Shown one piece after another: positions 20,244 through 27,107 of a stretch of DNA of 27,107 nucleotides. The translations under genes and the position numbers were made by a program. Origin of the DNA: Spirogloea muscicola. Taxonomy: Eukaryota > Streptophyta > Zygnematophyceae > Spirogloeales > Spirogloeaceae. The stretch is taken from positions 66,875 to 93,981 of the forward strand of contig WELB01000168.1 of assembly GCA_009602725.1 (NCBI GenBank), read 5' to 3'. How positions within the stretch are numbered: the stretch's first letter is position 1; each line of letters opens with the position of its first letter. The notes beneath the pieces are model-generated. The model did not search any database. It saw only the letters and a list, made by a program, of their open reading frames with translations, and was not told the DNA's origin.

Positions 20244-23200
20244 ATGAGTCTCATCGGACGGCTCACAGTGGCCGTCCACCTGCTGCAGGTCCCCCCTCCC
20301 CACCTCCCTCCTCCAGGCGCCCCATCGCCGACGCCGCCGGCGCCGGCGCCGCCGCCGCTGCCGCTGACGCCACGGCCGCCGCCGCCGCCGTTGCGCCGTG
20401 GCCTGCGACAGAATTTTGAGACTGGAGGTTGGTCGGCGGCGGCGGCGCGTCCGGCGGCGCCGGCGGCCGACGCGACGGCGCTGGTGCAGGTGCTGGAGGG
20501 CAAGCTGCAGTTGCGCGACGACCAGTGGGCGCTCGAGCGCGAGGAGCTCCGGGACGCCCTGACGCTGGTCTGCACGCCGCCGCCGCCGCCGCTGTGCCGA
20601 CGTAGCGGCTCGCTAGCTACACGCCTTCACCTGGCCGGGAGATGGCGTGGGCGCAGGTGGCGCAGCAGGCAGAGGTGCGGGACGCCGAGCGCGCGTACGA
20701 GGCCGCAGGCCTGCGCAGCGCGCTCGGGCAGCACCGCCAGGCCGTGCACCTCCTGCGCTTCCAGCTCGGTGCGGAACAGCGCCAGCTGCCGCCATGGCTG
20801 CTTGCACCTCGGCGCTCCTGCTGAGTCTTATGATTTATTGGCAACTGGCACGTCAACCGTTTGAGCTGAGCCGTGCGGCTGCCTCTGCAGGCCGAGCGGA
20901 AGACGAGCGCGAGGTCCTGGACGACCGATGCGGCGTCCTGGAGGCGCTGCTCGCTGAGGCCAAGGTCCGAGACACGCAACACGGCGGCGCTGACGACCCA
21001 TTACGTGAGTCGCCAGGGATCTGTGTGTCCCTATGCTAACAGCTGCTGCGATGTCGTGCCCTGCGTCTGGCAGGACCAGCGGCAGGAGCTCGCGGAGCAG
21101 CTCAGCACCCATGTCCGGCTCGCGGCGCAGCGCCACGCAGACGCGGAGGCGCAGCAGGCGGCCGCGGAGGCCGAGAGCGACGAGCGCGGCCGGCAGCTCG
21201 CCAGGGCTCTTGAGACGGCCGACCGCGGCCAGCGGCAGGCCCGGCAGGCGGAGGGCAAGGCGGAGCGGGTGGAGGCGCAGCTTGCGGCTGCGTGCGTGGA
21301 GCGAGGGGCGCTCAAGGAGCGGCTGCGCTCCATGGAGGCTGCTGCTACCAGCAGGTCGGCTACTGAGAGCTCCAGTCATGGCTGCCATAGATGCGGCATC
21401 AAGCTGAAGGCGTCTAGAGGCCACTGACACAGCCTGGCACTCCACTGCCGCCAGGGAGGCGGAGCTTGCGGCAGCTCAGCAGGACCGGCGCTGTCGGGAG
21501 GAGCAGGACGTCGCTGAGGCCCTGGCGAGCGTGGAGCTTGTCGAGGCACGCGCACACATCGAGGAGCTCGATGACACGCTCCGCGACCTGAAAGTTCAGA
21601 AGGTGCACGCGGGCCTTGCCTGGTCCCCACCGTGCCGTTGCCAATGCCAATGACAATGACTAATATGCTAAGGCTATTGCAGCCAATTTACGCAATGTCC
21701 CGGGATTGCATATTGGCAGCAAAAGCTAGCTGCAGAGCTGGAGCGCTGCCGAGCAGAGCTGGCTGCAGCGCGCCAGGAGCTCCACGACGCTGTGGAGGAG
21801 CTGAACTTGGAGCGCGGCGAACAGGCTCATGCCACCAGCAAGACGGACGAGATGATGGCACGTTGCGCCGCAGCCTCAATCGTGAGCACCCCAGCAACCA
21901 CCACGGCCATCGCTGAAGACTCAGCTGCTCTTGATAGCGAGCAATCTGCAGCACCTGATGATTGTTGTGAATGCTGCCATCAGGAAAAGCGGCGCATGCA
22001 GCAGCGGCTGGCGCAGACAGAGGCGGAGCTCGAGGCGTCGCGGCGGGAGCTCGCCGTGCAGCGGGAGGCAGGCGCCGTCTCCGTCGGCGCAGGGGCGACC
22101 GAGAGGGAGCAGGAGGTATCTGCTTTGGCGCTGAACGAGCACGAGCGGCTGGCGATGGCGGCGCAGCGCGCCGAGGGCGAGTTGCAGGCAGCGCGCGCGC
22201 GCCTTGCAAGCCTGCGGGCTGAGAACAACGACCTGCGGAAGCTCTACTCCGAGCTCGAGGAGAAGACGGCACGCACGGTGCGGCTTCTCGTCAAGCCTTG
22301 TACCGGCACTGCCAACTGATGCTCGCAACCCAGCTCGCAACGCAGCTGGCAACAGCCTGCCAGACTGCTGCAAGCGCAGCATGGCTGACTGCAGCATCCC
22401 ACGTTGCTCCGGGCATTGCCATTGCAGAACACGGAGCACGCCAAGGCAACTGCTAAGCCGAGGCGACGGCCGTCAGCAGCAGAGGTGGACGAAGATGGGC
22501 CGGTCTACTTGCCCCCACAAAAGCGAGCGCCTGCCAAGAAGGCTCCTGCAAAGGTGAGGGTGTCGTTCTGGTTGAACTTACAAACTGGCACCACCTTCAG
22601 ATGCCACCGGTCTTGCTTGTTCTTGATGTCAAGCCATTCTTAATCACGACTGCAAAGTAGAGTAATTGAAAGCTACTGCTAAGTCACAACTTGAAATTGG
22701 AAAGCCGGAGCTATTTCATTGATACTGTCGTTTGCGACACTTTTTGTGTCATATATTGTATACGTTCTGGCCACTGCTTGGGGAGTTTATAGTCAAGGGA
22801 ACAAACCCACTCCCATAATTGGCTATGTTTCAGCCGTGGGTAACCCGCGTATACTTGGATACATGTCCTTACTGGATAAACATTGCTGGCACAACTTGAC
22901 CTTGCCACTGCTGGTACCTTGCTGCCTCAGGGGAAGGCAAACAGGCCGCCTTTGAGGCCGCTTCACACGAACGAGTCGACCAATGATGAGGCAAGGCGGC
23001 CACAGCACGAAGATGGCTACAGAGTTGATGGTGGAAAAGGCAATGTTGGCAAGGGGACAGGCATGCCAAAGGCCGCCACTGTGGCCGAGCCAAGCGCTGG
23101 TGGCGATGACAGGATGCCAGTTGCAAGTGACTCCAAAGAGGGTCACTCGACATCCTCAGCCATGACCGTCACAGGTGACGGCACTAAGCCGCGATCTGCA

Positions 23201-23419
23201 GCAGCAGCACCGGAAGGTGGGCGCAAGCGCAAGCTTCAGCCCATCCTTCCTGCCGGTAGCGGCAGCATGACGACAGCAGCATCTGGTCTGCTGGCAGCCG
23301 CTGAGAGCCTGCTGGCACAGCCGCGTGCCAGCACCCCCTCACTCCTCTCCAATAATGCCATCTTCGGCCACGCCTTCAAGATGCCGCGCTCAGGCTCGGA
23401 GGCCAGCATTGCTCATTGA
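20244..23419 (+). CDS. Long coiled-coil protein with basic, probably nuclear C-terminus
   Basis: The model has eight exons: 20244-20567, 20657-20768, 20891-20964, 21074-21354, 21455-21602, 21720-22289, 22428-22553 and 22931-23419. Joins keep phase and the total is 707 aa. I do not recognise the family. The first exon is Pro/Ala-rich; its ATG is uncertain and upstream in-frame ATGs exist. From about residue 73 to 500 the chain is Gln/Glu/Arg/Ala/Leu-rich with heptad character, for example VQVLEGKLQLRDDQWALERE and LRAENNDLRKLYSELEEK. It is broken by a Ser/Thr/Ala-rich segment and a CCECC cluster (about 395-399). The tail (about 504-707) is basic and Ser/Pro-rich, with nuclear-localisation-like clusters (PRRRPS, KRAPAKKAPAK, GRKRKLQ), and ends in AFKMPRSGSEASIAH. 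The end of exon 6 could instead be 22277. This architecture suits a nuclear filament protein such as a synaptonemal-complex or spindle protein, but that is inference. Confidence 0.72.
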
Positions 23420-23916
23420 CGTCAGTGCCTGTCGGCCTGGCTCTGCTTCTGGCAATGCAGTGGTTCTTTGTTCTGATATTTTCACGTGCCATTGGATTCC
23501 TTGTTGAGGCTGCTGCTGGCTCATACTTCTGCTAGTCATTCCTGCAGCATGAAATGATGCTGCGTCCCCATCAGCATGCAATGATGTCGCTCATCAGCAT
23601 CCACAACCCACTGTCCATCTTAGCAGTATCAGTATGAGTGACCACTACGAATGAGATCCAAAGCGCACAGGTGCTCTTGCAAAATTTTGCGTGAAGTCTA
23701 AGTTAGAGCATTGGGGACTGCTGTTGTTGCTTCAGAGCAAGGGGCTCCTAGCGAGCTAGCTGAATGCCAGTATTAGCGGGATGAAGTACGGGCCAGCTAA
23801 GGCTACCCAAGCAAAAAATGTTGGCCGCCAATGGGGCAGCCTCAGCAACATCAAGGGGAAGGGCAAAAGCAGCAAGCAGCTGGTCACAATGGCCTCGGTG
23901 ACAGAGGCGACAGACT
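23420..23916. other. Convergent intergenic region
   Basis: About 500 nt lie between the stop of the coiled-coil gene and the stop of purH. I found no TGTAA in either orientation here, so the two transcripts either use variant signals or overlap. Confidence 0.5.
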
Positions 23917-26900
23917 TCAGTGGCGGAAGTGTCGTGTGCCCGTGAAGAGCATTGCAACCCCATATTGGTTGCAGCAGTCAATTGCGTCCTGGTCTCGCAA
24001 GCTGCCGCCAGGTTGCGCAATCACAGTCACCCCCGCCTTGCAGGCCTCCTCCACAGCATCGCCCCACGCTGTCCCCACCCAAAGAACCATAGGGCCTACT
24101 TCAACACTCCATACAACTCAATATAACCCAACATAGAACTCAATGTACAAACGAATATAACACTTCAAGTAGGCTTCAGTGCGTGGTCAGTGAGGCAGTG
24201 CTGCTCCTGCTCCCTTGAGAGGCTTCACATGGCGGCAGTGGCTTGGGGTGGTGGTCACCAAAGGGAAAGAACGCATCGCTGGCGAGCGCAGCCCCACGAG
24301 CAGCGTCGCCAGCCTTCTCCAGTGCAATCTGGCAGCTCTTGACGCGGTTCGGCTGACCGCTGCCCATGCCCAGCATCCTATTATTCTGCTCCCACAGCGA
24401 CGACCCAGCCGGAAAAGATGTGGCACTGAGATACTATGGTTGGAGGAACTAGAGCATGATATCATGGCATTGCACATAGCTCACGAATGCCTGCCTGGCT
24501 TGCTACGTGCCGAGCGGTCACCACCGCACCTTGGCAATGGTGATGGCATTGCTCTTCACGTGCTTGACACAGAGCCATGCAAACTTGGCGTCAGCCACCT
24601 CCTCTGTTGTCGGCACCTTTGTGGTCACCACCTTAAAATTCAGGTCGTCCGGCACAAGGTCGTCAGAGTACTGCAGACACAACACAGCGCAGTCATTGAG
24701 TTAGTGTCCATGATGCCGTCAATCAGAGAGTGCAACCATCAGAGGAGAGACACAGGCAAGTTCGCAAAGCTTGACTCCAGGGTCTGCAAGATGACTTCAT
24801 GATCACTCATCAATCAAACTATCAATTAGAGCTTGCTGCTGGACAAACTAGAAAGGAGGAGGGGGATGGATGAGAGCAGAGGGGGATGACGGGGGGCAGG
24901 CAGCCGTGCCTGCAGCAGCCAGCCGCCGGCGACTTGCCGAAGTGAGCGGCGGCCCTTGGCGCTCGGGCATGCCTCCAGGATGCGCAACGTCTTGGACTTG
25001 CCTTTGAGCACCTCCAGGCCACGTTCCGAGTACTTGGACGCTATCACGATCTCGTAAAACATGCGCGACTCGCCATCTGCTGGGCTCCGAAACTCACGAA
25101 TCTCCCGTGCCAGGTCCTGCAAGGATGGCCATGCTCAGTGACTGAGAGCACCATTGTCACTGAAGCCGCGGCAGGTGACGCTGTGGCGGCGTCTGCCAAG
25201 AGCGGACCTCTGTGACTTCGGCATTGAATGCAACGATGCCGCCGAACGCGCTGACGGGGTCGGCTTCTACAGCGAGGCGGTACGCCTCAAGGAGGTCGGG
25301 CCTAGCCGCGACGCCGCACGGGTTGGTGTGCTTCACAATTACACATGCCGGCTCGCGGAATTCGGATGCGCAGTTCCATGCTGCCTCCGCATCCAGGTAG
25401 TTGTTGTATGACATCTCCTTCGCAGGGCAAAACAACGATATCATAAGAGTTAGCCTGACTGATTGTTCCCAACAGCATAACATAACATCCAGCCAAATGC
25501 AGCTCAGCTACATCATGTCAGAAACTCTACCAAGAGCTAGGTGTCTGCATGGCCAGACGAGGGATGCGCAGGTGCAGCACGCGCAGCCAACAGCAGCCGC
25601 TGCTGCTAGCAGCTGCCATTTGCGCGATGCAGTCTCAAGGTGCAGCTGAGTGCAACCTTGCCATGGTGCTGGACTGCGGTGGCGACGCCGCCGGCGCCGT
25701 GGGCATCGAGGGACCCGTCGGTGTAGAATGTGGCCGACTGGTGCGGATTCTTACCATAGCGCAGGCCGGCAGCGAGCGTCAGCGGCACCGTGAGACTTGG
25801 CGGCGGCACCCACGCCGCCCCCTCTCTCTCCTCGCTGCCTGCCGGCCGCTGGCGCCGCCGGGGCCGCTGTCAATGTCGCTGCTGCCGGCTCCGGCGCCCA
25901 GTCAGGCCAGCGCTGGCGCTGGTACAAAGTGGCGCGCCAGACCTGGCCGGCTCTGCTGCCACAGCCACTCGGCGACGAGCGCGTCATATGACGCTGTGTG
26001 CTGGTAGGCCTTCCACGCCAGCTCCCGCCGGAAGCGATCGCTGGTGCTCACACTGCCCTCGTCGACGGCGCCCTCGGCGGCCAGCACCTCCAGGGCTCGG
26101 CTGTAGTCAGCGGGGTCCACGACCACCAACACGTCCTCGTGGTTCTGCAAAAGCAGGCAGGCAGGCAAGCAAGTATTGCAATGAGATACTTCACTCTTCT
26201 ACAGTTACGCTTTGACTTTGGTCTCAGTCAATCAGCTTGATAAAAGATTGTTCGGGCTAATGAACTCATAAGTTGTTTTAGATAAGCCCCTAGATAAAAC
26301 TAGGGGTTTATCACAGACTCGGTGGCGGGACCTTGGCAGCGGCGCGAATCATGGCAGGCCCGCCGATGTCCACGTTCTCGATGCCCTCCTCAAAGGAAGC
26401 GCCGCCCGGGCGCGTGATGGTGCGGAAGAACGGGTACAGATTGACGACCACGACGTCGATCGCCGCTGCACAACACGCTCCAGCGCGTGCAGGGGCCCGT
26501 CAGAGGCGGCCTGGCCACCGAGAGTGGCCGACAAAAGCTAGCCCAGAACAAGCAGCACTCAGTGACTAAACATCTACCATTTCTGTCTCGTACTTTGTAA
26601 TTAGATATAAGCTCCTTATTAAATATAAGGATGGCAGTCGCCCACCAATGCCATGCTGCTCGATTGCAGCCATGTGGGCTGGCAGCGATCGGCGCGCCAG
26701 GATGCCGCCGTGCACGGCCGGGTGCAGCGTCTTCACGCGGCCGTCCAGCTGCATTTTGTTACATAGACAGTCCACACGAAAAAGCAAGACATCAAGGAGA
26801 CAGGATTCGACCTGCCGTCGCCAATGCAGGGGCCGCCGCCGCTGTGTCAGAAATCTGCCCTCGAGCTCGGCTTTAGGATTAAGGGTTCAGGGTCAAGGGT

Positions 26901-27061
26901 TTAGGGACGAGGGTTAGGGCGGCGGCGGCTGACCATCTCCGGGAAGGAGGTGAGCTGCTCCACCCGCGTGACGGGGAGGCCGGCCCCCTCGAGCGCCGCC
27001 GCTGTGCCGCCGGTCGACAGCAGCTCGAAGCTGCGGCGGACGGCGGGCGTCAGGCTCGGCA

Positions 27062-27101
<40 letters not shown>

Positions 27102-27107
27102 ACCTTG
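23917..27107 (-). CDS. purH: Bifunctional AICAR transformylase/IMP cyclohydrolase (PurH/ATIC), N-terminus cut by window edge
   Basis: Ten exons are visible: about 27030-26934, 26748-26646, 26465-26332, 26144-25943, 25838-25657, 25417-25208, 25116-24910, 24670-24530, 24385-24259 and 24068-23917. They encode about 517 aa plus stop. The enzyme formylates AICAR with 10-formyl-tetrahydrofolate and closes the ring to IMP, the last two steps of de novo purine synthesis. The N-terminal cyclohydrolase (MGS-like) domain shows [20 protein letters not shown] and [15 protein letters not shown]. The transformylase domain shows the catalytic Lys-His in [39 protein letters not shown] and LASDAFFPF. The end is FTGTRHFRH. 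The [13 protein letters not shown] motif matches the plant form. Only about 15 conserved residues and any plastid transit peptide are missing. All joins keep phase; the intron after exon 7 appears to use a GC donor. The join at 25943/25838 falls in a variable loop and is less certain. Confidence 0.95.
26281..26312. repeat. Imperfect hairpin inside a purH intron
   Basis: GATAA-G-CCCCTAG (26281-26293) pairs with CTAGGGG-T-TTATC (26300-26312) around the loop ATAAAA: a 13-bp stem with one mismatch. It lies in the 26331-26145 intron, in locally AT-rich sequence. Confidence 0.65.
26872..26919 (+). repeat. Degenerate telomere-like repeat tract inside a purH intron
   Basis: Six heptamers and a hexamer follow in strict 7-nt register: TTTAGGA, TTAAGGG, TTCAGGG, TCAAGGG, TTTAGGG, ACGAGGG, TTAGGG. 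The tract lies in the 26933-26749 intron; relative to purH transcription it reads as the C-rich strand. Confidence 0.85.
27063..27101 (+). repeat. (CGG)n microsatellite
   Basis: About 13 uninterrupted CGG units. On the minus strand the sequence just before it reads CAAG followed by GTCCGC, a plausible exon end and donor. The first coding base I trust to its left is 27030, after CCGCAG. The microsatellite therefore probably lies in a purH intron. Confidence 0.8.

Noticed and set aside
20965-21013. Strong-looking donor GTGAGT after 21000 in the coiled-coil gene, extending exon 3
   Set aside because: Using it breaks the frame with the next exon, whereas the weaker GT at 20965 keeps phase and the heptad pattern.
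1-27107. CRISPR array, operon, prophage or other prokaryotic system
   Set aside because: No regularly spaced direct repeats or clustered co-directional frames; all recognised genes are intron-containing eukaryotic genes.

Overview
The window looks like nuclear DNA of a green alga, probably a trebouxiophyte-like chlorophyte. The sequence is GC-rich and the genes are intron-dense with short GT-AG introns of about 90-380 nt. There is a secreted protein with a Ser-Pro-rich linker, TGTAA polyadenylation-type signals occur after some genes, and the telomere-like tracts are of the plant TTTAGGG type. The purH and prolyl-peptidase sequences also look plant-like. Nothing points to a bacterium or a virus: I see no operons, CRISPR arrays or rRNA. 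All gene models below were spliced by eye. In the five main genes every exon join keeps the reading frame, which is the main support for the structures. The identities rest on recognised family motifs, not on a search.

Layout, left to right. (1) 68-340 (+) may be the 3' end of an unidentified gene. It converges on a seven-exon gene at 3730-780 (-) for a secreted protein with a signal peptide, a proline-rich stalk and a right-handed beta-helix (pectate-lyase-like fold). (2) 3.7-10 kb is a gene-poor, repeat-bearing stretch. It holds a decayed retroelement fragment (5858-5130, -), a pair of short inverted repeats, two telomere-like tracts facing each other (6261 and 6596), and about 3 kb in which I recognise no gene. 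(3) 13505-10006 (-) is a complete six-exon dipeptidyl-peptidase IV/8/9-type serine peptidase (family S9B). (4) It is divergently arranged with a complete eleven-exon gene for the condensin kleisin subunit CAP-H (14412-18235, +). (5) After about 2 kb without a recognised gene comes an eight-exon gene for a long coiled-coil protein with a basic, probably nuclear tail (20244-23419, +; start uncertain). (6) It converges on purH/ATIC, the bifunctional enzyme of the last two steps of de novo IMP synthesis (27107-23917, -), which lacks only its extreme N-terminus at the window edge.

The genes do not form a pathway; this is an ordinary eukaryotic neighbourhood of housekeeping genes. CAP-H and possibly the coiled-coil protein share a chromosome-biology theme. 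The most unusual content is the telomere-like DNA: a facing pair in the gene-poor stretch, and a degenerate seven-unit tract inside a purH intron. Next come the retroelement debris, a probable GC-AG intron in purH, and the unidentified coiled-coil protein. I did not find a convincing new multi-gene system.
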